Shown: one piece after another, positions 27,877 to 36,883 of the stretch | Position numbering within the stretch: position 1 is the stretch's first letter | How the letters are laid out: each line of letters begins with the position of its first letter | Origin: Promethearchaeota archaeon | GTDB taxonomy: Archaea > Asgardarchaeota > Lokiarchaeia > Sigynarchaeales > SOKP01 | Reading direction: 5' to 3' | NCBI GenBank assembly: GCA_019057775.1 | Contig: JAHLWT010000255.1 | Location: 1-64,000, forward strand | DNA: 64,000 nucleotides | Program-made: the position numbers and the translations under genes | The notes under the pieces: generated by a model | What the model was told of the DNA's origin: nothing | Database searches by the model: none | Seen by the model: only the letters and a program-made list of their open reading frames with translations

Positions 27877-28461
27877 ATGCCCATAATCGAATATAACGGA
27901 AAAAAACCAGAAATAAGTCCAAAAAGTTACGTATCACCAATGGCTACATTGATTGGTGATGTCACTATAAGTCAAAATGTTATTATTTGGCCGGGTTCAA
28001 TAATTCGAGCAGAATATTCGCCAATTAACATTGGGGAATACACAACTATTTTTAATGGAGTAATGATGTTTACTCGGTCACAGAAGAGCTCAATAAATAT
28101 CGGGAGATATAATATAATTGAGTCAGGAGTAACACTTTTAGGATGTTTTTTGGAAGATTATGTTCAAATAAAAGAGGGATCACTTATTTTTGAAGATGTG
28201 TCAGTAGGCGAAGGAGTAATTATACTGAATGCAAGTCAAGTACCGCCAGGATTAATTATCCCCGCCCGATCAGTAATGAGAGGAATTCCAGTTGAACCGG
28301 TAAGAGAACAAACTCGAAATGATGTATTAAAACAAAAAGAAAAAGCAGAGAATTATTGTAAATTATTCATCAAAATAAAAGAATATCTTCCAAATGCTCA
28401 AGGATATTTATTAACTTTACCTGATTTTATCAAATTAATGTTAAAAAAAGAAGAGGAATAA
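27877..28461 (+). CDS. Left-handed beta-helix protein, gamma-carbonic-anhydrase family
   Basis: The 194-residue protein has hexapeptide repeats from about residue 15 to 135 (VSPMATLIGDVTISQNVIIW, then NIGEYTTIFNG and INIGRYNIIESGV) and a C-terminal helix, as in gamma-CA/PaaY proteins. The three zinc-binding His positions of active enzymes (including IGH-x-x-x-LH) are occupied by other residues (IESGVTLL), so carbonic anhydrase activity is unlikely. GTGGAA lies 5 nt before the ATG. An acyltransferase or structural role is possible. Confidence 0.8.
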   Translation: MPIIEYNGKKPEISPKSYVSPMATLIGDVTISQNVIIWPGSIIRAEYSPINIGEYTTIFNGVMMFTRSQKSSINIGRYNIIESGVTLLGCFLEDYVQIKEGSLIFEDVSVGEGVIILNASQVPPGLIIPARSVMRGIPVEPVREQTRNDVLKQKEKAENYCKLFIKIKEYLPNAQGYLLTLPDFIKLMLKKEEE

Positions 28462-28470
28462 TTTTTTTTT

Positions 28471-29358
28471 TTATACCATTATATTTAATGATTTTATCAA
28501 TTCTTTATACCTAGATCGAAGGGTTACTTCTGTAACTCCCACTAAGTTCGCTATAGCCTTTTGAGAGATTTTTTTCTCTTTCTTTCTACAAACTAAATAT
28601 AATGCTCCCGCACATAGACCTTTCGGATCTTTTCCACTAGTAGAATATTTAGATGTAAAAGATTGTAGAATTTTAACTGTAGTGTTTTCGGCATCTGCAT
28701 CTAAATCCAATTCAGCTATAAACCTAGGTATAAGAGAAATAGGATCTGTAGAAGGAACTTTCAAATTTAGTTCTCTTATAAGTGTTCTATAGCATCTACG
28801 TACGTTTTTAGCGTGAACAGATGATTGTTCTAATATCTCCTGTAAAGTTCTGGGTATTTTTCGTTCTCTACATGCAAAATATAAACAAGCAGCTACCATA
28901 CCATTTATGGATCTTCCTCTTAGTAATTTCTTTTTAAATGCTTCAATATATAATCGAATGGCGGTTTTTTTTACATGATTAGGTAAATTTAAATTACTAC
29001 CAATTCGCTTTAATTCTGTAGTAGCTATAAGCATATTTCTCTTATCCCACGTCATCCGCGAGTTCCATTTTGCTGCTCTTTTCAAATCAGGATTTTTAAT
29101 ATTATTTTTATCAATAACTGTGCTTAAACCCATATCTGGTAATAAAATTGAAATTGGAGATCCAGTTCTTTCCCTACTCTCCTTCTCCTGTTTTGTAAAG
29201 GCTCTCTTTCCACTATGAGAAATGTCAACATTTCTCTCACTAATCACTAAACCACATTGTCCACAAACAGTTTCACCTCTCTCATGTAGCAGGATTTCCC
29301 TCCCTCCACACTCAGGACATGAATTTGATAAATTACTCAAATTTAATTCAACTTCCAT
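28471..29358 (-). CDS. tfb: Transcription initiation factor TFB (canonical)
   Basis: The 295-residue TFIIB homologue has zinc ribbon CPECGGRE...CGQCGLV, a B-finger region ERTGSPISILLPDMGLST, and two cyclin repeats (about 100-195 and 200-295) with RSINGMVAACLYFACRERKI and GLCAGALYLVCRKK. Length and motifs are those of a standard archaeal TFB. A second, diverged TFB is at 4815. Confidence 0.97.
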   Translation of the reverse strand: MEVELNLSNLSNSCPECGGREILLHERGETVCGQCGLVISERNVDISHSGKRAFTKQEKESRERTGSPISILLPDMGLSTVIDKNNIKNPDLKRAAKWNSRMTWDKRNMLIATTELKRIGSNLNLPNHVKKTAIRLYIEAFKKKLLRGRSINGMVAACLYFACRERKIPRTLQEILEQSSVHAKNVRRCYRTLIRELNLKVPSTDPISLIPRFIAELDLDADAENTTVKILQSFTSKYSTSGKDPKGLCAGALYLVCRKKEKKISQKAIANLVGVTEVTLRSRYKELIKSLNIMV

Positions 29359-29603
29359 ATTATTAACCCCATATTATTTTATAATTTTAAACTACTCAAA
29401 ATACATTAAAATTGCTTATTTCCAAGTAAACTTAAACCCGTGTAGCGACTAAAATATCGTTTAAAAGATTGAAAAATCTTTATGTGACTGAAATTCTCGA
29501 TATTCTCTAATGCAAATAATACTAGGATAAATAAATTATTTAAATGTTTCGCTCACAAATGGGATCTTGTGGGGATCTTGAAAAACTTATTAAAGCGAAT
29601 AAA

Positions 29604-30236
29604 TTAGAGGAAAAATACAAAACCAGGCGTAAATCCGAATAAGATACATCCAGTAATACCGCCAATTAAAAATTCAAATGTTCTTCTTGGATTATTAATT
29701 ATTCGATTATTGTTAATTAGATACCATAAACTCAAAAATATGTCAATTACAGACATTAATGAAATAAGAGAGAAGCAGTAATATAGAGTTTTTTCATGAG
29801 GATATTGAGAAGCAGTAATATCAATTATACGATTCATGTAAAATGGGTCAATCCCGCTGAAATCTATAAAACTATATATTAATCTGTCAGGTAAAGGTTC
29901 TAAAATCCAAATTAAGAAATAAGTAATGTAATTAAACAAAATTCCGAAACCTAGAACAATATACAGACATCCCATTATTAATCTTGGCTTAATAAATGGA
30001 TCTTCTTCTTTCTCTACACCTTTTAACCGAACATCTCGATACACACCTCTCATTCTTGATAATGTTAAAATCCCAATAAAAAGAAGAATGAAGACAAAGA
30101 TATATTTCAAAAATTGACATAAGATTAAGAAAAAATTATTGAATGCAATGCACCAATTCTCCAAACCAATGATTATATCATTAAATATCCCTTCTGGAGA
30201 TTGGATTTTATTAAATATCAGAAAAAAAGGAAACAT
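29604..30236 (-). CDS. Multi-pass membrane protein, unknown
   Basis: The 210-residue protein has four probable membrane helices (about 33-58, 88-112, 145-165 and 188-210) and a charged loop after the first (RMRGVYRDVRLKGVEKEEDP). No family is recognised. It stands alone between the TFB gene and another unknown gene. Confidence 0.65.
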   Translation of the reverse strand: MFPFFLIFNKIQSPEGIFNDIIIGLENWCIAFNNFFLILCQFLKYIFVFILLFIGILTLSRMRGVYRDVRLKGVEKEEDPFIKPRLIMGCLYIVLGFGILFNYITYFLIWILEPLPDRLIYSFIDFSGIDPFYMNRIIDITASQYPHEKTLYYCFSLISLMSVIDIFLSLWYLINNNRIINNPRRTFEFLIGGITGCILFGFTPGFVFFL

Positions 30237-30340
30237 GTCATATTATTATTCAACACTGAATATTTAAAGTCTACAAAATGTTACAATCGAATTTATCTAG
30301 ATGTAATTTATCACGTTAGTGTTTTAAAACCAAAAAGAGG

Positions 30341-30784
30341 TTAAGATATTTTTTCACATTCACTGTTGATAACTTTCATTGTCATATTAAAATCTTGCCA
30401 CCAATCTTGACCCTGTTGAGCTACTAACATAGGGTCAATCTTACGAGAGTTTAAACATCTAATTTCTTCCTTGTGGGCTTTTATCTTACCTTTCCAGATT
30501 TGAGATATTATATTTTGTAAATTAACTTTCACTTTTTTAATTAATTCTTCATAGGAAACAGAAACGTCTTCCGTTTTTTGTAATTTCTGAAGTTGTTCAA
30601 ATTTGACTTTTTCTTTCGCTCGATTTAAATCACTACAACTAATTGTAATAGAAAAGGGATCCTCCTTTCCCCATTTGCAGAATTTTTGAATATCGCATAT
30701 AGAGCAATAAGACTCAAAGCTAATTGTATAATCCTCAAGACCAATTATGGAAAAATTTAAAACTTTCGGCAATGTTTTTACCAC
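30341..30784 (-). CDS. Hypothetical protein with Cys cluster
   Basis: The 147-residue soluble protein has a CSICDIQKFCKWG motif near residue 27 that could bind metal, followed by charged helices and a Trp-rich DWWQDF near the end. No family is recognised. Confidence 0.6.
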   Translation of the reverse strand: MVKTLPKVLNFSIIGLEDYTISFESYCSICDIQKFCKWGKEDPFSITISCSDLNRAKEKVKFEQLQKLQKTEDVSVSYEELIKKVKVNLQNIISQIWKGKIKAHKEEIRCLNSRKIDPMLVAQQGQDWWQDFNMTMKVINSECEKIS

Positions 30785-30896
30785 TTCAGATTTTAAAAAT
30801 TATTAACTTTTACCTATTATAAATAAGGTCATAAAATTTTTTAAATACTATTGATTTCCTTTTTGTAATAATATAAGGGATTTTGCTATAACAAAC

Positions 30897-31163
30897 GTGA
30901 GAGATTCCGTTAAAAACGAAATTTCTTATGAAAAAAAAGTAATTTTAATACGATTAAAAGAAAAGAGTGGTTTCGATAGAAGAAAATTATTATATAATCA
31001 AAAAGAAGTAATACAGGAAATAATTCTACAATTTAACGATCAGGTTAAAGAGCTTTTTGGTTTCCATGATGTTCGAATGAAATATAATCCATATATTAGA
31101 TTTGATCCTTTAGGAGAAGATAAACAATATAGAACCAAAGGTTCTTTGGATGATTTTTTGTAG
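30897..31163 (+). CDS. Small hypothetical protein, GTG start
   Basis: This 88-residue charged protein (KKVILIRLKEKSGFDRRKLL, then FGFHDVRMKYNPYIRFDPLG) is soluble and has no recognised domain. It is divergent from the gene at 30341 and precedes tRNA-Ile. Confidence 0.55.
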   Translation: MRDSVKNEISYEKKVILIRLKEKSGFDRRKLLYNQKEVIQEIILQFNDQVKELFGFHDVRMKYNPYIRFDPLGEDKQYRTKGSLDDFL

Positions 31164-31311
31164 ATATAAAAGGAAATTTCATATATTTATATACTCAAAA
31201 ATTTTTTTAGGTATCTATAATTTAAATTATTCGATCAAAATATACATTAATAATAACTATTTCAGTTTCTAAAAAATAAAGAATTATTGAATTTACATTT
31301 AATCTGTGAGT

Positions 31312-31429
31312 GGGAAAGCCGGCTTGGGAGAGTAGATTCTTTGAATCGAAGCATCTCTTCAATGGCTTAGCCTGGTATAGCGCACGGCTGATAACCGTGA
31401 GGTCGGGGGTTCGAAGCCCCCCTTTCCCA
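31312..31429 (+). tRNA. tRNA-Ile(GAT) with an intron next to the acceptor stem
   Basis: Acceptor GGGAAAG (31312-31318) pairs with CTTTCCC (31422-31428), with discriminator A at 31429. The anticodon stem CACGG/CCGTG encloses CTGATAA, so the anticodon is GAT. The T arm is GGGGG-TTCGAAG-CCCCC. Canonical sequence resumes at 31363 with TG (positions 8-9) and GCTT (D stem), so about 44 nt (31319-31362) intervene between acceptor stem and D arm. The insert contains hairpin GATTC-TTT-GAATC and a GGGAGA/TCTCTT helix. Splice sites may shift by a few nt. Confidence 0.93.
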
Positions 31430-31503
31430 TTATTTTTTCAATGGTTTAATTTCATCGTATTCATTTATTTTTTTAATTATCATTCTCTAGTATTAATTTG
31501 TAA

Positions 31504-32103
31504 ATGAAAAATATTATTATCTCTGGAACTCCGGGATGCGGAAAGACTTCTGTTGCACGAAAACTATCATGTTTAATTGATGCAGAAATTATTTCCTTAA
31601 ATGAATTAGCAATTTCAGATAATTTTTCATTTGAATTTGATAAAGAGAGAGATACTTATATTGTTGATTTTGAAATATTCCTTCCGTTTGTTCTAGATAA
31701 AATCAAAGAAATCAAAAATCAGAATTATAAATATTTAATTATTGAAAGTCATTTTTCTGATATAATCTCTAATGAATATATTGATTTTGTTTTTATTCTA
31801 CGATGTGATCCTGATGAATTAATTAGAAGATTAAAAGAAAAAAATTATAATAGAAAAAAAATAATGGAGAATGTTCAAGCTGAGATTTTAGGAAACTGCG
31901 TGAATTATTTCCTTCAAAAAAAAATAAATTCAACACTTTTTGAAATTGATACAACTAAATTAAGTATAGAATCTGTAGCGAAAATTATTATAGGTATTAT
32001 AGTTGAAAAAAAAGATGTTGATAATTATTATGTTGGGAAAGTAGATTGGTTAGAGAAGTTGTTTCAGGAAGATCGTTTACAAGAATTTTTTGATCAAGGT
32101 TAA
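31504..32103 (+). CDS. AK6/Fap7-like adenylate kinase
   Basis: The 199-residue P-loop kinase starts NIIISGTPGCGKTSVARKLS (Walker A GTPGCGKT at residues 8-15), has the LID-like RRLKEKNYNRKK segment and ESHFSD near 80. It matches the archaeal/eukaryotic AK6 (Fap7, hCINAP) family, a nucleotide kinase that also acts in small-subunit maturation. It begins a co-directional run with TgtA, DUF371 and Trm5, consistent with an RNA-processing operon. Confidence 0.85.
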   Translation: MKNIIISGTPGCGKTSVARKLSCLIDAEIISLNELAISDNFSFEFDKERDTYIVDFEIFLPFVLDKIKEIKNQNYKYLIIESHFSDIISNEYIDFVFILRCDPDELIRRLKEKNYNRKKIMENVQAEILGNCVNYFLQKKINSTLFEIDTTKLSIESVAKIIIGIIVEKKDVDNYYVGKVDWLEKLFQEDRLQEFFDQG

Positions 32104-32114
32104 ATACCGATAAA

Positions 32115-33770
32115 TTGAAAATTATGAAATGGGAAATATCGGATGTAGATGCATTGGGAAGAATTGGAAATCTTACTTTAAATGATAAACGGATGATGAC
32201 CCCAAACTTATTTCCGGTAGTTCATCCGTATAAAAACATTATTTCCACATCAGATTTAAAAAAGATTGGTGCTCAGTGTGTTTTTACGAATGCTTACATA
32301 ATCTATCAAAATATTGATTTAAGAGAGGCTGTTCTAAAAAAAGGCGTCCATCAACATTTAAAATATGATGGCATTATAGCAACAGATAGTGGTGCTTTTC
32401 AGAAGTATTTCTATAATAAGACTCGTTTAGAAATTAATGCTGAAGAAATTGAGAGATTCCAAGAAGATATTGGCTCAGATTTTCCGGTTATCTTGGATGA
32501 ACCTGTTCAGCCGGATGATGATTATGAAACAACGAAAATGAAAATTAATACGACAATACAGAGGGCAAAAGATAACATTGATCGTAGAAAAAGGGCATCA
32601 TCTTATTGGTTTGGTCCAATTCATGGTGTTAAATATCCTGATTTATTAAAAACTTGTACAATTGAAATTAGTAAATTGGATTTCGGCGTTTTTGCCATTG
32701 GGGGTTTAGTTAAATTATTTTTGAATTATAGGTTTGAGCTAGTGATTAAAGCGTTACTAAATGTAAAAGAAAATATTGTTCCAAATAAACCAATTCACAT
32801 GTTCGGATTAGGTTTACCTCAGTTTTTCTCCCTAGCTGTAGCATGTGGATGTGATTTAATGGATTCAGCTGCCTACATCCTTTTTGCTAAAGAAAACAGA
32901 TACTTCACATTATCTACAGGGACTAGCAAATTAGAGGAACTAGAAGAATTCCCTTGTCATTGTCCAATATGCTGCAAATATGTTCCTAAAGAAATTCAAA
33001 AATTTGATGATGGTATTAGAACTGAATTAATAGCAAAACATAATTTATACTTATCCTTTTCAGAATTAAGAACAATCCGCCAAGCTATAAAAGAAGGAAA
33101 TTTATGGGAATTAGTTGAACAGCGAATAAGAAATCATCCAAATTTAGTAAATGCTGCCAAATCTATTAAATCAAACCTGCCTTTCTTTGAAGCTCATGAA
33201 AAAGTATATAAAACTCATGGAAGATTGTATTCATCTCCAGAAAGTATTAATAGGCCTCTGTTTCATAGGTATGATTTGAAATTGAGAAATAATTATAGAG
33301 TTCCCAAAGAGGCAAAGTTTTTAATTTTATTACCTGAATTAGACGTTAAAGGTGAAAAATCACCCAGTATAAAAACTTGGTTTGAAGAAATAGATAATAA
33401 TTCAATTATTCCCCGGGAGTTCCTTCATACATCATTTTTTTCTGCTTTCTATGGAATTATTCCGTTTGAATTGACTCAAACGTTTCCTATGGGCCAACAT
33501 GAATCAATCGATATTCTGGAAATTGATGAAATGGTTAATAAAACTATGATACAGAAGATTTTAAATTTCTTCGAAGTCCATGGCCAACATTACGATAAAT
33601 GTGGTATTTTATCACCGGTAAATTATATTAACCAATTCAATGAAATTGTTGAATTTTCAAAAAAAGATCTGATAATCAGAATAGAAGAAATTTTAAAATC
33701 CAATTTCAAATTAAATATTGCAATTTTTAAAGATATATCCCAACTCTTACAGTTTTTCAACCAGAAATAG
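32115..33770 (+). CDS. tgtA: Archaeal tRNA-guanine transglycosylase
   Basis: This 551-residue enzyme exchanges G15 of tRNA for preQ0 in archaeosine synthesis. The TGT barrel covers residues ~1-290, with ATDSGAFQKYF, LDEPVQPDDDYET, WFGPIHGVKYPDL and IHMFGLG. A zinc site CHCPIC-CKY lies near 279-286. The C-terminal region (about 340-551) contains the FYGIIPFELTQTFPMGQ block seen in arcTGT/ArcS proteins. A terminal PUA domain is not evident. The start may be the second Met. Confidence 0.93.
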   Translation: MKIMKWEISDVDALGRIGNLTLNDKRMMTPNLFPVVHPYKNIISTSDLKKIGAQCVFTNAYIIYQNIDLREAVLKKGVHQHLKYDGIIATDSGAFQKYFYNKTRLEINAEEIERFQEDIGSDFPVILDEPVQPDDDYETTKMKINTTIQRAKDNIDRRKRASSYWFGPIHGVKYPDLLKTCTIEISKLDFGVFAIGGLVKLFLNYRFELVIKALLNVKENIVPNKPIHMFGLGLPQFFSLAVACGCDLMDSAAYILFAKENRYFTLSTGTSKLEELEEFPCHCPICCKYVPKEIQKFDDGIRTELIAKHNLYLSFSELRTIRQAIKEGNLWELVEQRIRNHPNLVNAAKSIKSNLPFFEAHEKVYKTHGRLYSSPESINRPLFHRYDLKLRNNYRVPKEAKFLILLPELDVKGEKSPSIKTWFEEIDNNSIIPREFLHTSFFSAFYGIIPFELTQTFPMGQHESIDILEIDEMVNKTMIQKILNFFEVHGQHYDKCGILSPVNYINQFNEIVEFSKKDLIIRIEEILKSNFKLNIAIFKDISQLLQFFNQK

Positions 33771-33771
33771 A

Positions 33772-34209
33772 ATGAAGATTCTAGATAAAATTTATGCCTA
33801 CGGCCATCAAAATGTCTTAGGCACTCATAAAACCACAATTGAAATTACTAAGAATCTAAATGTAACTGTAAAAGGAGATTGTATTGTGGCTGTAAATGCT
33901 ACAAAGGCTTGTAGTGATCTCAATCTTGAATTGAAAGAAGAAATAAAGAATGGAGGAAAATTTATAATAATATTTGAAGTAGACGATGTTAAAGATTCAT
34001 TTGAGGGTTTTGGAAACATTGAATTATCATTATCGGATATAGAAGATATGGTATTTCGAAAAAGTAATTTTATATGTGAAAGAACGGTTCTAATTAACTG
34101 CACAAAAGCAGCAAGAGATATTAATCGTGATTTGATTGAAAAATTAAGTATGCCCGGAAAAAAATTATCAATAACGTTTCAAGTAACAGAGATAAATGAG
34201 AATGAATAA
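33772..34209 (+). CDS. DUF371 family protein
   Basis: The 145-residue protein begins MKILDKIYAYGHQNVLGTHK and contains KGDCIVAVNATKAC, FGNIELSLSD and RKSNFICERTVLINCTKAA, the DUF371 pattern of archaea. ATG 33772 lies one nt after the TgtA stop, so the genes are likely coupled; a longer in-frame opening inside tgtA is not used. Its function is unknown; the position beside TgtA and Trm5 suggests tRNA or RNA metabolism. Confidence 0.88.
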   Translation: MKILDKIYAYGHQNVLGTHKTTIEITKNLNVTVKGDCIVAVNATKACSDLNLELKEEIKNGGKFIIIFEVDDVKDSFEGFGNIELSLSDIEDMVFRKSNFICERTVLINCTKAARDINRDLIEKLSMPGKKLSITFQVTEINENE

Positions 34210-35347
34210 TAAGGCAGAGACTAAGTTTATCCGGCTGAAAAAGAAAGATGCCCAACAGTTCATCAAATCTATAAAGAATAAATTCAAAAATATTCAAATT
34301 ATTAATCTTAAATATAAAATCTTATACGAAAATGACGATGTATTGTTCCCGTTAATTGAAGATCAAGATCTTATAGATAAATTAACTGTTTTTGCTGTAA
34401 AAAAATTTAGTGTTAACGTTATTTCTACAAAAGGAATTCATAATTTAAATTATAAACATCGCTCCCTTCCTGAAGCACTAAAAGATAAGATTCCAGAAAA
34501 ATATATAGATTCAATTCCACAGTCATATGATATCATCGGGGATATTGTGATTGTAGAATTTGATGATTCAAATCTTCTTTACACCATAGATAGTAATAAA
34601 TATAAGAAAATTATCGCTGAAGCGATATTGAGCGTAAATAAAAATGTTAGATCAATATTTGAGAAGAAGAGTGAAATTATGGGAACTTATAGGTTAAGAA
34701 AATTAGCCTTTTTAGGGGGTGAAAATAAATCTGAAACAGTTCACAAAGAAAATGACTGTTTCTTCAAACTGGATATAAAAAAGACCTACTTTTCACCAAG
34801 ATTGGTTTTTGAGCGTCGCAGAATTTCTTCCCTTGATATAAGTAAGAATGAAATCATTATTGATATGTTTACCGGTGTAGGTCCCTTTTCAATTCAAATA
34901 GCTAAACTGAATAATGTAAAAATTTATGCTTTCGATGTAAATCCTCGAGCATACCTGTATCTTAAAGAAAATATTGAACTTAATAAGCTAGTAGGAAAAA
35001 TTTTGCCGCATAATATTAATATAAAGGACTTACATGATCCAGGAAATCAAATAGGAAAAATTTTGCATAATAAAGCTGACCGAATAATAATGAACTTACC
35101 TGAAAAATCACTCGATTTTATTAATACAGCATGTTATTTAATGAAAAAATCAGGAGGAATTTTACATTTCTATCACTTTTCTAAAAAGCCAAACCCTATT
35201 GAAAACGCAATGGATTTTTTAAAAATTAAACTCGCAAGATTAAATTGGAATGTTGAGAAAATACTTAATTCTAAAGTTGTAAAATCCTACTCACCTAAAG
35301 AAGATTTAGTTGTATTAGATTTAAAAATAAAATATTTAAACCCCTAA
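34196..35347 (+). CDS. trm5: tRNA (guanine37-N1)-methyltransferase Trm5
   Basis: The 383-residue SAM-dependent enzyme has a Rossmann core with MFTGVGPFSIQIAK and FDVNPRAYLYLKENI near residues 223-260 and the Trm5 catalytic NLPEKS near 302. An N-terminal D1-like region and linker precede it (SLPEALKDKIPEKY). It overlaps the DUF371 gene by 14 nt. It methylates G37 to keep the reading frame. Confidence 0.93.
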   Translation: MRMNNKAETKFIRLKKKDAQQFIKSIKNKFKNIQIINLKYKILYENDDVLFPLIEDQDLIDKLTVFAVKKFSVNVISTKGIHNLNYKHRSLPEALKDKIPEKYIDSIPQSYDIIGDIVIVEFDDSNLLYTIDSNKYKKIIAEAILSVNKNVRSIFEKKSEIMGTYRLRKLAFLGGENKSETVHKENDCFFKLDIKKTYFSPRLVFERRRISSLDISKNEIIIDMFTGVGPFSIQIAKLNNVKIYAFDVNPRAYLYLKENIELNKLVGKILPHNINIKDLHDPGNQIGKILHNKADRIIMNLPEKSLDFINTACYLMKKSGGILHFYHFSKKPNPIENAMDFLKIKLARLNWNVEKILNSKVVKSYSPKEDLVVLDLKIKYLNP

Positions 35348-35355
35348 ATTGAATG

Positions 35356-35790
35356 TTATTGATTATCCTCAAAGATTAAATCAGGATATAATGGCTCGAA
35401 TTTTTCATTAAAAAGTTTATGATTCATCCATATATTATCTTTAGCATTCCATTTAAGGTTCAATAAGGGATTATACTTCTTTAAAAAATTTAAACTCCCA
35501 TAAACTGATTTTAATAACTTCTTCCCGTTAACTAAATCTGTTAAAATAACATAATATTTAATTTCCAAGTATTGAAAAAGCAAATCAAATACATTAAAAA
35601 ATTCATCTAATTCACATTTTGGGAACCAAATTTCAATCAATAATCCATTTTCGAAAGATTTTTCCTTTTGAAAACCATATATAAAAAGTTCTCCCTCAAT
35701 TTCATATATTCGACAAAGATTAAAAAAACTAAATATCTTTATTATTTTTTCATTTAAGTCTTGTCTAATATCGGGTAAAATAATTGAAAT
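35356..35790 (-). CDS. Hypothetical protein, start uncertain
   Basis: A conventional TTG start at 35640 gives 94 residues, but coding-like sequence continues upstream in frame (ILPDIRQDLNEK, FNLCRIYEIEGELFIYGFQK) to a stop near 35820. No ATG, GTG or suitable TTG occurs in that extension. ATT at 35790 (followed by TCA, like the other ATT-Ser starts proposed here) is a candidate but lacks a strong ribosome binding site. The result is about 144 residues, soluble, with an alternating strand/helix pattern and no known family. It converges on trm5. Confidence 0.55.
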   Translation of the reverse strand: MSIILPDIRQDLNEKIIKIFSFFNLCRIYEIEGELFIYGFQKEKSFENGLLIEIWFPKCELDEFFNVFDLLFQYLEIKYYVILTDLVNGKKLLKSVYGSLNFLKKYNPLLNLKWNAKDNIWMNHKLFNEKFEPLYPDLIFEDNQ

Positions 35791-35963
35791 TTTATCTTGA
35801 AAATCTAAATTTTTTAGATTAAATTAAGATTTTATTTAAAGATATAAAAAATCGTTTTTCAGGTATAATTATATTATTTAGAAACTCATAGTTGAATAAC
35901 CATAAAAATAATAAAATATGTATTTTTTTATTAAATAATAATTCACAGAAGTGCTGATAAAAA

Positions 35964-36548
35964 TTGAAGTCTGGATATAGTTATGTAAAAGATACTTTCG
36001 AAAAGCATGAAAAAGGGTATGAGACACCTCATTGGTATCGTGGAATAGAATATCGAAAAGGTAGATCAATACAAAGAGTTGAAAGACCAACTAAACTTCA
36101 TCGTGCGAGGACTTTAGGATATAAGGCAAAACAAGGATACGTTATCGTGAGAGCACGGATTAGAAAAGGTGGAATGCATAAAGTCCGCCCAAAACGAGGT
36201 AGAAAACCTAGAGCCATGGGCGTTTCTAAATATACTACGGGAAAAAACCTCCAATGGATTGCTGAAGAACGCGTTCAAAGGAAATATCCAAACATGCAGG
36301 TTTTAAATAGTTATAAAGTCTATTCTGACGGAAAAAGCTGGTATTATGAAGTAATATTAGTTGATCCAAATCACCCCGTAATTAAATCGGATCCCAAAAT
36401 AAATTGGATTATTGAACCTCAACATAGTAAGAGAGTTACACGGGGTTTAACTTCTGCTGGGAAAAGAGCGAGGGGTTTACATAAGAAAGGATGGGGTTCA
36501 GAAAAAACCCGACCAAGCATTGGAGCCAATAAAGGTCGTGGTAAATAA
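35964..36548 (+). CDS. rpl15e: Ribosomal protein eL15
   Basis: The 194-residue product (KSGYSYVKDTFEKHEKGYET, then RAGTL-like RARTLGYKAKQGYVIVRARI, and SAGKRARGLHKKGWGSEKTRPS) matches eL15 throughout. Start is TTG, 5 nt after GTGCTGAT. It is highly basic and of normal length. It stands alone on this strand. Confidence 0.97.
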   Translation: MKSGYSYVKDTFEKHEKGYETPHWYRGIEYRKGRSIQRVERPTKLHRARTLGYKAKQGYVIVRARIRKGGMHKVRPKRGRKPRAMGVSKYTTGKNLQWIAEERVQRKYPNMQVLNSYKVYSDGKSWYYEVILVDPNHPVIKSDPKINWIIEPQHSKRVTRGLTSAGKRARGLHKKGWGSEKTRPSIGANKGRGK

Positions 36549-36883
36549 CTCTTACATTTAAAATTTCTTTCTCTTTTTATAAGGATATTTAGCATTTTAA
36601 AATTATTTAGATTTCATTGATCTTATTTAATAGATTAAACATTACCTTGCATAGAAATCAAGAATATTGAGCGTTTGTTAAAAGAATAGTTCAAAGTTAA
36701 TAATTAAGAGAAGATTATATTTCATCAATCAATTCTATTGAATTTTGTTTATAATATACGTTTTTTATATCTCAACATGATAAAACCATATTTCCAAGAA
36801 AGTAATTTTGTCTTGTATCATGGAGATCCATAAGAAAAAAAGTTTAGTTTGAAAATAATAACTGATTGATGTTAATTCTGATT
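36549..36883. other. Intergenic with a methyltransferase remnant
   Basis: The 335-nt gap between eL15 and the regulator gene is AT-rich. Its only coding-like content is the 18-codon remnant at 36777-36833. Confidence 0.4.
36777..36833 (+). pseudogene. N-terminal remnant of a DNA methyltransferase
   Basis: ATG at 36777 opens MIKPYFQESNFVLYHGDP then TAA. The pattern K-PYYQ-----LYHGD(C) is the usual first 18 residues of N4/N6-type DNA methyltransferases, where GDC begins the catalytic or SAM region. Everything after GDP is missing. A TTTTTTATAT element lies just upstream. It sits 610 nt before an intact Dam-type methyltransferase gene of a different family. Confidence 0.5.
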
